Below are positions 1 through 43,479 of a DNA stretch of 64,000 nucleotides, in pieces. This stretch comes from Gnetum montanum. Lineage: Eukaryota > Streptophyta > Gnetopsida > Gnetales > Gnetaceae. Below the pieces are notes generated by a model. It had not been told where the DNA came from and ran no database searches. It worked only from the letters and a program-made list of their open reading frames with translations. The stretch lies in contig MNCI01000825.1 of the NCBI GenBank assembly GCA_015680685.1, positions 139,007 through 203,006 of the forward strand, given 5' to 3'. The stretch's first letter is position 1, and each line of letters begins with the position of its first letter. A program made the translations under genes and the position numbers.

Positions 1-960
1 CCATGCCTACCATCAATGCATCCTTACCCCAGTTCTGTTCTCGGCATTCCCACTTGCCCCAACATCACTCCTGGTGCTCCCATTCCATCACCAATATGTC
101 TGCTTACCCTCACACCACTCGCATCCATCTCCCAAAGTTGTTCAAGATTAGATGGGATTGAACTTAACAAGTACCTATTTGACCATTCCTTGTGTTGCTT
201 GTAGTCCTCTACATTGTTCTTTAGCTTTCATTAAGAGTTGTTTCTCCTCTATCCTAGTGAACCAAGATATCATCTCTTGTTGTAGCAATTCCTTGCAAGT
301 AGACAAAAAAGAAGGCCAAGCAAGAGCAGAACCCTTATGTCAATGGTATCATACCTATGCTCCAAATGCAAGTAAACCAACAACATAAAGGGAATGGATT
401 TCTACTCAATTTGTGAAGATTCAAGAGGGGGAACAAGAGGATGAAAGCTCTAAGAAACATCAATTCATTATGGTAAAACTTCAATCAAGAAATCCTTTTG
501 AACTTCTGTGATGGTGATGTTCCATCTATGTGTATCTCCTTGCGTAATTCAAACTTTAGCTACGCCAACATGTTCTAATACCATGCTAGCCTTCAAGATG
601 CAAATGTATTGACTTCACACAAGAGAAGCAACAAAGAAATATGCATGTGTAAAATACTACAAAGTTCACTCAACAATACATAAAGAAAGAGAGTGTCTCT
701 TTATAGATTGTTTTAGGGTTAAGGATTTCTTGGTAACTAAAAAAGATTTTCTACCAACTTAAACTACTAAACTTAGTCATACACTTCATATGACATCATA
801 TAGCTTCATTCTAAAAATTTTTGTCATAACCTACTGTATATTTATGTGCATTCAAGGTATTAACAATGATAAACTCATTATTCATAAACATGAAAATGGC
901 TTTGCCTTTTGTGCTCCTCACTTTGGATCCCACATGAATATGAATTGGCCCAGGGAAACC
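1..960 (-). mobile_element. Copia-type element, 5' LTR and leader, left edge truncated
   Basis: At 572-583 the plus strand reads GTTCTAATACCA, the reverse of a tRNA-iMet primer site (TGGTATCAGAGC with three changes). It is followed at 584 by TGCTAGCC, the expected LTR end. On the minus strand the LTR carries CTATAAAGAGACAC near 700, a TATA box. The element thus points left; 1-571 is its leader and possible gag start, with no intact frame. The right LTR boundary is not found, so 960 is a guess. It sits in intron 11 of PYD2. Confidence 0.5.
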
Positions 961-1296
961 AATTGATCACACCCTAATGCACTTTCCCCTTTATGTCTAT
1001 TTCCATTACTACAATTTCTTAGCTGGCTTTAGCCTTCATATCTCATCCTCATTAAGAAGCAGATATACAACCAAAACTAAGTAGCACAAGATCTTAAAAC
1101 CCCCAAAGTTTGATCTGGCTTGTTGAGGCAAATTTGCAAATGTGGCAGGTATCTTTTCTTTTCTTCAAACTATGCATCATTTGAAGAACAAAACCATAAA
1201 AAAGTTATCCTTATCATGCACACTATTTTTTAAAATTCTGACCAACATGAAAACTGTAGTTTTGGTATCAAAGCTTAGGAAAGAAATAAAACCTAC

Positions 1297-33176
<31,880 letters not shown>

Positions 33177-33234
33177 GTTGCCGCTTGAATGGAAAAAGAA
33201 GCAGAGCATTCAGAATCCAACATGAACAATAACA

Positions 33235-33245
33235 TTATATATATG
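33235..33245 (-). promoter_or_regulatory. TATA box of PYD2
   Basis: The minus strand reads CATATATATAA here, about 60 bases upstream of the start codon. Transcription would then start near 33205-33212 and give a 5' leader of about 30-35 bases. The spacing fits a plant TATA promoter; the start site itself is inferred. Confidence 0.55.
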
Positions 33246-34100
33246 TGTCGCGGAACATACAGGAAACCCAAAAGGAAGAGCTGAATATTTTATTTTTATT
33301 TTTATGATATGGATCATGGTTCCCCACAGTCCTGGGTTGGTATCTTCTGTCGTGAAATTCCTATCCCAGAGAATCTTCATGCATCACGCAGTAGTTTTCA
33401 GCCACAAGTTCCATAATTTGTCCAAATAAAAAACAAAAAAAAACAATTAACATTATTAATGATATGACTTACAACAGTCCATAATGAAAGAACGAGCTAA
33501 GGTGCCATCATGGATTATCGGATGCATCCATGACTTTGAATTCTACGCTTGTGGATAACGATGATGAGTGGCCTTGGAATAGTCTTTGAAGGTTCTTTGG
33601 GCCCAATTCGTGAAATTATAATCGAATGATTATAATAAGTGAAAAATAGGTACATCCTAAGATTTATAAAAGTTTATAATTCAGGGTTAGTAGAATCAAA
33701 TCTATGACATGATTACTAAGCGAACATGATTACTAAGCAAACACCCTTACTAGGGTAGCATCTCATTGTTAATGATTAGTAAAATTAACTTCATTCCACT
33801 TACTTTTCTTCCCTCAATGAAAAGCATTCTCTTTCTTTTCAACCTTAAATTATTCAAAACAAAATTTCCTTAGGCATTGTAAATCAATTACCATAGCAAA
33901 TTAGAATTGTGTGTTTGAAATTGGTTCAATTAATTAGTAGCACTAAACTATGTACATAGAGGTAAGATGATTTCAAAAACGATTTGTCAAACAAAATCAT
34001 CAAGTTGAAGAAGAATCTATAGAATCTTTCAAGCAAAGGTAAATACTTTTAGACCAAAATCCCTTTGATTTTAAAATTCAAAAAAATTTGGTTGAAGCTT
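33246..34100. other. Region upstream of PYD2: no feature
   Basis: AT-rich sequence that should contain the distal promoter. No clear regulatory motif or coding sequence can be supported. Confidence 0.5.
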
Positions 34101-35996
34101 GTTATGCTGAACACTGTTAGATGTTTTTGAAGCTAAAAGTGTTTTCACTAAAAATTGCATGTCCTAGCTAAAAATTGAAAGTGAACTTTGCAAAGAATTT
34201 TTTAAAGTTTTCCAAGAAAAATGTTAAAGTACCTAAATTGGAATCACTTTATATAAATAATGATAAAATTTTAGCAAATCATTTTTCTTACATTTTTCCA
34301 TCTAAAGCTTTTAGCAAGGAAACTTTTAAGGCCTCTAATGTACATATTTCTCATCTTATAGCAAAAGTGCATCAAAGTATTCTTGAAACAAAAATTACAA
34401 TGAAAGATATCAAAGCAACGCCTTTTGGTTTAGCAAATGAAAAGCTATTAAACAAGTTTCTCTTAGTAGAAATAAAAATAAATGTGTAATTTATCTTCTT
34501 CATAAGGATGGATATTTTCAACATATTGGTAATTAGAGGCATATTGTTCTTTGTAACACTTCTAAAATTTTAGTTAAATGCATGGCTCATCTACTTTAAA
34601 AGATTATAGATGATATCATGAGTCAACAAGTGTTGTTAAAGGTAAACATATTTTAAATAATGTAATTGTAGCACAGGGAGAAATGCAATGAGCCTCTAAT
34701 ACTAACCAAGACACTGCTCTTATTAAGTTATATTATGAAATTGAAATTCTATTACATCTATAGACCCTCTAGATATATTGGATAGTCCAAATATACATGC
34801 TATGAATTTTAAAAACTTCATTAAGAAAATTACCAAGTGTTCTTGGTAACGTTTCAATAAATTAGATGGGATTGAATAGGATTTTCTTATCACATGTACT
34901 TGTAAATTGGGGTTGCTGGTTACTTATTTATCTTGTTTGTACCCCACATACTAATACTAATGCTCAAGTTGCTACCAATTTTGGATTGAGTTCCTCCATT
35001 TCTCTTTAGTGGTCACTTCATCAAGATCGTCTTGTGGCTCCCTATCATTTCATTATTGCAACAAACCTTGTTTTACATAACCTGCATTATGATATTTAAA
35101 TGATTATCATTAAAAGAATTTTAAGTGATGATCAAAGCATGCAACTACTTAATATGCACTTTGTAGATGACTTTTTTATGATTACCAATTTTCTGCAACA
35201 TATCAATATTCTGTTAGCTAAAATAGAGGAATCTTGCATGTTATTTGGTTCTTGTAACAATTGCCAAAAGTCTATTGTTTATTATAATTGTAATATTGAT
35301 GAGTGGGTTACTCTTAAGCATTGGAAAACCTTGAAAAAAGATTTTATCTTCAATATTTTAGAAATACCTTTTTCTTTTGAGCCTAATTTGAATATTTTGT
35401 AGAATTATATGATTGATGAAATTCAAAAAAAAACTTGATAAATGAAAATAAAAAAAAAAAGCTTACCTTACAATCTACTCATGTTTATTACTCTAGATGT
35501 TGGTCTCCTATAGAAGCTTCCAATAATAGAATAGATCAAATTATTCTCCAATTTCTTTGGTTTGCTAAGTAAAATAGTAAAGGCTTTTTTGGAGTTGCTT
35601 GGGATACTTGCACTATGAACAAGGTATCTCTCTCTCAGCAAAATGGATTGCAAAATGCATTGATATAGATGATACTTAGATGTTCTTCTTTAGAAATAGA
35701 CTTATGCAAGGAAAACTCAAAATTAATAAAAATTAGTCTTCTAATAACTTTCTTCATTGTTTTCTTTTTCCTATGATTATTTCAATGCTTAAACAAATTT
35801 CAAAGACATGTATATACTTAGTAGGTATTGGAATTACAATCGTATTATAATTTTAGAAGATACGTTTAGGCAAATTACTTTATAGTGGCTTCCTTTTAAG
35901 GAAGGAGCTTGGACTACTCATTCATTTAGATTGTGTACCACTTCAAGCAAACTAGAAATCACTACAGTTTCTTATTTACATATTTATGATAGATGG
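34100..35996 (+). pseudogene. Divergent LINE reverse-transcriptase remnant, AT-rich
   Basis: Broken plus-strand frames follow the LINE order. A 104-codon frame (34175-34489) precedes a segment reading DRLVAPYHFIIATNLVLHNL near 35025, then MHFVDDFFMITNFLQ in the frame 35100-35402 (the place of the ADD box, here VDD), then NNRIDQIILQFLWF and GFFGVAWDTCTMNKVSLS around 35520-35640. These match the palm and post-palm motifs of L1-type elements. It is far more AT-rich than the intron 8 LINE, so it is a different family. The LTR at 35997 cuts it. Confidence 0.65.
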
Positions 35997-36494
35997 TGAT
36001 GAGTGGCGAGGTACCCCTACACTCAACCATACGAATACGAGCGTTTTCATGCGCGATTCGGTCGAACTCCACAGATGAACTAGTTGTGGCACCTAGACAG
36101 TTATCCTTAGGTCGCAGTTCGCTATCTTCCCACCTGGACTAGTATTATATTTGTCACATATGGTTTAGTCCAGAGTGAGGCATATGATGTGTTCCTAATC
36201 TAACGCTACTCCTGAAGGCAATGGAAAGTGATATTAAATTAACTAATCTAGGAGAGAGAGGGTAAGAGAATCTAATCTAGCCTAAGTGCGATGAGCATCC
36301 GTTCCTTGATCATCTGTACACATCTTGGACTTCGTGCACAACTACCACTAGGATTACCAAGCGCAAATCCTAGGTATGCCATTGGGTTACCAAGTAGTCA
36401 CACTTAAATGCTCGTAATCAAGTCGTATTCATTCCACATTCTAAGAGTTTAAGGGTGAGAGAGACTAATTAGGAAAGTAGTAAATAACAATTAA
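35997..36494 (-). repeat. 3' LTR part of Gypsy element 2
   Basis: Begins TGATGAGTGGCGAGGTACC, the reverse complement of the LTR end seen at 39876 and 49040. The flank GATGG is not a primer site, so this is the outer (3') LTR end of a minus-strand element. It runs into the assembly gap. Confidence 0.8.
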
Positions 36495-37390
36495 NNNNNN
36501 NNNNNNNNNNNNNNNNNNNNNNNNNNNNNNNNNNNNNNNNNNNNNNNNNNNNNNNNNNNNNNNNNNNNNNNNNNNNNNNNNNNNNNNNNNNNNNNNNNNN
36601 NNNNNNNNNNNNNNNNNNNNNNNNNNNNNNNNNNNNNNNNNNNNNNNNNNNNNNNNNNNNNNNNNNNNNNNNNNNNNNNNNNNNNNNNNNNNNNNNNNNN
36701 NNNNNNNNNNNNNNNNNNNNNNNNNNNNNNNNNNNNNNNNNNNNNNNNNNNNNNNNNNNNNNNNNNNNNNNNNNNNNNNNNNNNNNNNNNNNNNNNNNNN
36801 NNNNNNNNNNNNNNNNNNNNNNNNNNNNNNNNNNNNNNNNNNNNNNNNNNNNNNNNNNNNNNNNNNNNNNNNNNNNNNNNNNNNNNNNNNNNNNNNNNNN
36901 NNNNNNNNNNNNNNNNNNNNNNNNNNNNNNNNNNNNNNNNNNNNNNNNNNNNNNNNNNNNNNNNNNNNNNNNNNNNNNNNNNNNNNNNNNNNNNNNNNNN
37001 NNNNNNNNNNNNNNNNNNNNNNNNNNNNNNNNNNNNNNNNNNNNNNNNNNNNNNNNNNNNNNNNNNNNNNNNNNNNNNNNNNNNNNNNNNNNNNNNNNNN
37101 NNNNNNNNNNNNNNNNNNNNNNNNNNNNNNNNNNNNNNNNNNNNNNNNNNNNNNNNNNNNNNNNNNNNNNNNNNNNNNNNNNNNNNNNNNNNNNNNNNNN
37201 NNNNNNNNNNNNNNNNNNNNNNNNNNNNNNNNNNNNNNNNNNNNNNNNNNNNNNNNNNNNNNNNNNNNNNNNNNNNNNNNNNNNNNNNNNNNNNNNNNNN
37301 NNNNNNNNNNNNNNNNNNNNNNNNNNNNNNNNNNNNNNNNNNNNNNNNNNNNNNNNNNNNNNNNNNNNNNNNNNNNNNNNNNNNNNNNNN
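36495..37390. other. Assembly gap, 896 N
   Basis: A run of N inside element 2. A continuous open frame through it is only an artefact of translating N. Confidence 0.99.
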
Positions 37391-38060
37391 TCTCCTTTTC
37401 TTCCATCACCTTCTTATTCTCTACGATTAATTTTGTTAGCTGCTCGGTTCTAAAGTTTTCTAGCTGGTCTGCAGGAACAAATTGCAGAGGGTCCCACTGT
37501 GCTGCTTGTAAGGCCACAAGCTGCTCTTGTAATTTCTGCACTTCAGCTTCAGCATGCTCTGCCCTTACTTCTGTTAAGACCAACTTCCCCTTTGTGGAAA
37601 TGAGGTCTGACTGAATTGTTGTTACATCCTGAGGGATGTCAAACAGGGACGTCATTACTTGCCCTGTTTGAAGCAGTCGATCAAGCACATCCTCATGTTC
37701 CGCAGGAGTCATTGAGGTTCTGGCCAGAGTTTGAGCATCATGTGCTCTTGTAAGATCTGCAGGTGGCACAACAGGTATGTCGAAGGATTCTTTGATGTGG
37801 TCTGTGACCACATCTGCAGCTCCCATGGCATTCTGGTGTTGCATGACCACCACAGTGGCCCCTTCACCAGTCTCTAACTACACCTGGAAAGATGTCGCAT
37901 TTCCTGAGATCTGTTGTGATCATCTACTTTCCCCTCCTCCTGTGTGAATGGAGACTTCACCCCTTGTGCTATCCAATGAAATAGTAGGCTGCCTGGCATC
38001 ATCGATGAGATGGAAGAGGTTTGCATCATCATGACCTTCAAGTCCTACCTTCATCAATGT
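37391..38060 (-). pseudogene. Gypsy ORF1-like coiled-coil protein, partial (element 2)
   Basis: A long frame from about 37853 into the gap reads TPAEHEDVLDRLLQTGQVMT, LFDIPQDVTTIQSDL and EVRAEHAEAEVQKLQEQLV, a charged coiled coil. A stop interrupts an upstream in-frame stretch (ISGNATSFQV, then LETGEGATVVVMQHQN) reaching about 38053. It is the best-preserved of three related copies in the window (others at 50.3-53.1 and 62.9-63.9 kb). It lies just inside the primer site, the ORF1 place of Tat/Athila-type Gypsy elements. No enzymatic motif is seen. Function unknown. Confidence 0.65.
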
Positions 38061-38409
38061 TGCCATAAATATTCATGGAATTAAATAATTAGATGATAAA
38101 ATAATGTTACCTTCTAGATCCCTCGATCGTAGTTGTTCATTTTGGTGAAAAATGAAAGTGAAATCTAGATAGTATGGATTTGGATGCTTGTAGACTTACT
38201 TGTTATGGCACTTCATCTCAATTCTTAACAATTCTATCATGTATCCTTACTAAGTCATCAACAAGTGGAGAATATGCTTTGTGATAAGAAGTATTTTGTA
38301 ATTGATAAGTATGTCTTTGAATAGAATACTATTATTTTTAAATGATAGTTCATTTTCAGCTATAATAGTGATTCTTGAATAATTATAACTATTAAAAACC
38401 CTACCAGTA

Positions 38410-38429
38410 GTCCCTAGCAATAACACCAA
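38410..38429 (-). other. tRNA-Asp-type primer binding site (element 2)
   Basis: The minus strand reads TTGGTGTTATTGCTAGGGAC right next to the LTR, against TGGCGCCGTTGCCGGGG, the complement of the plant tRNA-Asp 3' end. Differences are transitions, mostly C to T. Confidence 0.8.
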
Positions 38430-39015
38430 TGATGAGTGGTAGAGTGACCCCTACATCCAACCATATAGATCACAAGCATTTACCCATAATCCAGTTGACT
38501 TTTGTGGACTAAGACTAGTTTAAATGTCTTAGATAGCTAAGTGTTAGACTACCAGTCACCATCTTTCCAAGCACACTTGTGAGAGCTTTATTTGTATGGT
38601 TAAGTATGATTGAGGCACATGATGAAAATATTATTATGAAAATATTAAACTATCAAAATATTAAATTTCTAAACTATTTAACCTAAGGGAAAGAAATAAA
38701 TCTAATCTAGCTTAGGAATGGATTATTCATTTGCAACTTGTTGTATATATCTTGAACATGCATCCACATCACTCGATTATCAATTATTCACTACTGAGCA
38801 TACCACATGATATACTACTAGGATTACTAGTCATTAACACTTTATTACTTGAAGTTGGTCATACTCATACAATTTAGTTAAGTGTGATAAAAATAAACTA
38901 GTTAACTATGTGCATGGAATTAAGAAATATATAAAGTAAACTATCATTCAAAGAAGTATAAAGTAAAGCTAAATGTTGTAATGAAGAAAATGGATCTCAA
39001 TTTTATTACCATAAT
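38430..39015 (-). repeat. 5' LTR of element 2, inner part
   Basis: Begins TGATGAGTGGTAGAGTGACC next to the primer site and aligns with the LTR at 49174. It stops at 39015, where element 1 is inserted, and resumes at 49046-49173. Confidence 0.8.
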
Positions 39016-39876
39016 TGATGAATCATGTTTTTTTTATCTACTCTAATGTCAAGTATCTAATGTTAGAGCCTCAACATCAGGTATCTAATGTTGGAGCCCA
39101 GATGCAATGTCAAATATATGATGTCGTAGGATATATGCTAGCTTATAAATATAGCACTCAGGCTCATGATTTGCATATCAGTTTTTGTCATATTTAGTGA
39201 AGTTCTTGTAGTTTGTTTTCTCTCGAGTTAGAATATTTTCTGAGTGCCTATAGTAGGAGTCTAAGTGTGCACGGATCTTTGTTCAAACATTGATGTACCT
39301 GAGCACAACAATGTGACGGGAATAAAATGAACCCTTTTGATAATCCTTGTAGCATTGAGAATAGATTAATGTTTCCTTTAATGCATTTTACTTTCATGCA
39401 CTTTACTTTAATGCATCTGAATTAAGCAATTAATTTTCAATTGTTAATGAACACAAGCACATCCACTTTGAGCATACATATAGTGCTTGGTAACCCAACA
39501 ATGCTTAACATTTGGTAGCCTAGTAGCACTATATGTGTTTAGGATGTGTCCAGGAAAGTCGGATAGGTACTTATGTTAGGCTAGCTAGGTAGTGAATGAA
39601 TTAGATCTTAAATTATGATACCTCTCATTCTTATTGTAGGCGATTAAAGTTATAAAACATAAAATGATAAAAACCATGTACCTCAATTACACTTAAATCA
39701 TATCCTTGAGTTTCACAAGTGTAATTGGAAAGACAATGAACATTCATAATGTCCATTTCACTTCCTAGAGGAACTAATCCATTAGAGAACTATAGGTCCA
39801 CAAAATTTTACCAGATCATGTGTGAATGCCTTAGTGATTCATATGGTTGGACAAAGGGGTACCTCGCTACTCATCA
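39016..39876 (+). repeat. 5' LTR of element 1
   Basis: Opens TGATGAATCATG and closes CTCGCTACTCATCA. It is 45 bases longer than the 3' LTR because of small insertions, including one in the TCTAATGTTGGAGC repeat near 39085 and one near 39615. A conserved CTTATAAATATAGCACTC near 39143 is the TATA region. Confidence 0.9.
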
Positions 39877-39896
39877 TTAGTGCCATTGTTGGGGAC
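39877..39896 (+). other. tRNA-Asp-type primer binding site (element 1)
   Basis: TTAGTGCCATTGTTGGGGAC follows the LTR directly. Compared with TGGCGCCGTTGCCGGGG, five positions differ and all are C-to-T or G-to-A transitions, as expected from decay of methylated cytosine. Confidence 0.85.
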
Positions 39897-40054
39897 CTTT
39901 TGGTTGTTTCATGTACTATCTAAGATTTAGTGGAAATCATTCAAAATCATTGGAATGAACCTTAGAGTCATATCATATTTTATAATTACTACAACACAAA
40001 TTTCAAAGCATGCTGCATTTTTATCATCTAATTGTAAATGTCTTCTTCTCACAG

Positions 40055-41900
40055 GAGTGCTTCTTTGTTCAAGTTTGATGGGGCTCATCAGCCAATGCCT
40101 CAACAATATCAAATAGTATATGCTCATTCTAATGAGTATGTACCCAATTTCACCTTCATCCTACATTAGGATGAATAACTGCAGTGCAAGACAGTGATGC
40201 CAAGGATTATCGTCCCACTAAGGCACAATGTCTTCGAGATCGACAACTAGAACAACACCATGAAAGGAAAAATGACTTAATGATTCTTCATTCATGTTGT
40301 ACCAACAAGATGGTGAAGAACCATTCTCTAGGCATTTTTCATTTAGGGAAATTCCTCTCTTTGACTTCGGTGAAAAAGATCAAAACCAGAACTTGTAGTC
40401 CACGATTCACAATCCTAGTTCTAGTAAGAATGGATCCAATGGCAAAGAAGGATCCAATGGCAAAGAAGGATCCAAAGGAGTAAGTCAAGGTAGGGATGTA
40501 GAAAAAAAACAAAATCATGATCATGGTCGTAATTGTCGAAGAGGTGGTAGCAGGCACCATGATGGTGTTAGTCCTTCTTCCTCTTCATCTTCGTCATCAT
40601 CTTCTTCTTCTTCTAGCTCTAATCGTAATCGTAGGATGCAAAATCATGATGGAGGTGACCAAAATGACCGAAAAGACAGAAATGATCGAAGGGACCATCG
40701 GGAAAAGCAAGATCAATGGCATAGACATTTAAGAGAGGTACATCACCATGAATGAAGGGGTAGTAAAGGGCATCGTAGGCACCATGATCATGGCCTCAAT
40801 GAGCCTTTGCTTGCTTCTCGAAGTATGCTTAACATTACAAAGGTAGTACAAATTCTAATAAGGCATGTGAAGGATAGTTGAATCAAAAGGCTAGACATGA
40901 AAAATATTCCTTGGTTTCAAGGAAGATATAACTTTGATCTGCAGAATCATCTTCAAGCTTTTCAAGATGCATGTGCCTTATAGAACATAGAGAATGAGTG
41001 GCAAAAACTTAAGTTATTCCCAAGCACACTCATCAAAGAAGTAGAGAATTAGTATCGGTCCTTAGAGTTGGAATCTATTAGACAATGAAGTACCATGCTT
41101 AAGTTGTTTAATGATAAATATCAAACATACTCCAGAGTGTCCAACTTGAGAAAGAAAATCCAAGGATGGAAACAAGGAATACATGAACCCTAGGATGTTG
41201 CCATTGGCTAATACTATTCCTTAATGCACAAATGTCCTAGCCATGATTATTCTCAACTAGATCAACTTTGCCACATTGTATATGGGATTCAATCAGAAAT
41301 GAGGAGAACCCTTGGTATCTATGCCCAAGGGTGGTTATCAGAATTAAGTACTCGTTAGATACAAAGACTAATCGAGTAGGTAGCCAAAGAGGAGGGTGAA
41401 TTAAGAAAAAGAGAAAGTGTAGAAGAATATAATTGTGATCCTTCCATTCGTAAGAGGGAGGTCCAATTCTATGATAGTGAGGAATAATTTGCACCTAATG
41501 AGGTGGTGAATAGAAAAACCTTGCCCCTCCAAAAATTTCAATATGAAATTATGATCAAGGTTGATCAGTTTTGGAACTCCATGGATAGTAGATTTTAGGT
41601 TATCCTAAAAATTGTTAAAGAGTCCAAAGAATAAGGTAGTGATTGTGAGTGCAAGAGGTGCAAGGAAGTTGAACATGCATATCAAAAAGGTAAGGGCAAG
41701 ATTGCTGCAATAGAGGAAGTTGTGAAAAGCAAATGAAATGATGATGGTGGGTGTTACATCTACCAGTATGTACATCTTAAGGGATGTTACCCCATAGTGT
41801 CACATTTACAAGAGTCTGGGGTGTATGCTTTGAATCCATAACTAATACAAAGGTAAACATCTAGAAGATTACCTTATCCTTAAGGTAATTCTAGGTAGTT
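40055..41900 (+). pseudogene. Gypsy gag remnant (element 1)
   Basis: This would form the particle. After ASLFKFDGAHQPMP (40056) comes a Ser-rich and Arg/His-rich stretch near 40530-40760 (RNDRREHREKQDQWHRHLRE), then the retrotransposon gag core: LKLFPSTLIKE, SLELESIRQ, LFNDKYQTYSRVSNLRKKI and LDQLCHIVYGI around 41000-41290. A Cys-rich segment (CECKRCKEV) lies near 41650 and a degraded knuckle near 41760. An 18-bp unit with a BamHI-like GGATCC is repeated at 40432-40475. TAG stops interrupt throughout. Confidence 0.8.
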
Positions 41901-42469
41901 CCACTAGCAATAGCAATATTATCCCAGTGGAACTTCATCGTAACCATATGAGCAGTATCAATGGTGGGCAGCAACCACAATCATGGGCGTTGGCACCACC
42001 ATGGCAGCAATACCCTTATAGATAACCTGATTCATATAGATACTATGTTTAGCAACCCTTGTCTCCATGTGACTCCTCCAGTCATGTTTCTAATTTTCAA
42101 TCTCACTACCACCCTTATGATTATTATTGAACTCATTCTCCACATGAAAGAAGGGATGCCACTTTTTATCCTTATCCCCCTCTTGTCCCTGCACATGTTC
42201 CTCCTCCAACTGCACAGCTACCACCTACTTCATCTATGCAGGGTGAACTACTAACTCAACCACAACAACGCAATGCTAGTAGGGCTATTAGTCTACAATT
42301 GGATCATCAACCAAGTGGGTTAAATACTCAATCAAAGAAAAGACCTTTCTTTCAACCCTGTAGTCCACCTTAGCCCTTAAATACACCCATGGTTGACAAC
42401 TCTATCCCTCCATCTTCCTCTATATCAAATTCCTTTAAGTCCCCTTCAAATCAAAATCCACCTAGGATC

Positions 42470-42995
42470 CATACTGTGATGTTTACTCACACTATATGTG
42501 ATTAGATCCCTATTGAAAACCTTCCCTAGAAATTAGCCCATCCTAGAAGTCCTCTCACTTATTTGTAGATTGTTGGGAATGAACCATGCAAAGCTCTTCT
42601 TGACTTAGGTTCTAGTGATTATTTAATTTCTTATGAGATGTACACTACATGGAACTTGTCTCCTCTCAAGAAGAGCAATATCAAATTAGAATTTGCAAAT
42701 TAGTCCATCACTGTTCCATTAAGATTGGTAGAAGACATTGTGACCACTGTTTGTGGGTGCTCTTATCTTACTGATTTCCTAGTGATCAAGGTGGAGAACT
42801 ACAAAGCAGATTTCCATAAATCATCATGGGAAGAGCATGTCTTAGCACCATTGATGCAAGAATGGGCATCAAAGATCTTTCCCTGGAAATATCCAAAGAA
42901 ACTGCATTCAAAAAGATTGAGAAGAAGTGAGTTCCATGTATTGCATACAACGGTACAAGGTGCAATTGTGTGCAAAAACTCTAGGCCGTGAAACA
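42470..42995 (+). pseudogene. Gypsy protease remnant (element 1)
   Basis: The aspartic protease that would cut the polyprotein. NEPCKALLDLGSSDYLISYE at 42572-42632 is the active-site region; the catalytic Asp is kept in DLGSS, where DTGAS or DLGAS is usual. The frame 42725-42991 continues with VEDIVTTVCGCSYLTDFLVI. Confidence 0.8.
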
Positions 42996-43479
42996 AGCAT
43001 CTATCTCTGCATGCAAGTAGTGTGCACTAAAAGTAGAAATCCAAAGGTGTCTGTATGTAGTAGCCATAAAATAGGAGGGCACCCAGTGGCTGATCGCTGA
43101 TTCTAAGAGTAGTACACTTTGCAAGGACCTAACTGAGAGCCTGACATGCACATATGTCATAGGCATGGATGAAATAGAGTAAGTTCATCACCAACTCTTT
43201 GATGATGCAAATGAAGATGCTTATTGGGGAGAGTTGGAAATTCTTGAAAATTTTAAGCAATAGCCCCTAGAACTAAAAATGCTACTAGCCAGAATGGCAT
43301 ATGTGTTTTTAAAAAATCGGAAGCTAGTCATAATCAATGCAAATATTGCTTTAGAGCAGGAAAAGATGTTGTTGAATGTAGTTGAAAAATGGTTAGTAGC
43401 TTTTTCTTGATCATATCCTAAACTCATGGGGATTGATCCTAGGATATTCTAGCATCGTATCTACATTGATCCGGCCATG

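Noticed and set aside
36465-37853. A 462-codon open frame on the minus strand
   Set aside because: Most of it is translated N. Only the right third, before the gap, is real and is annotated as ORF1.
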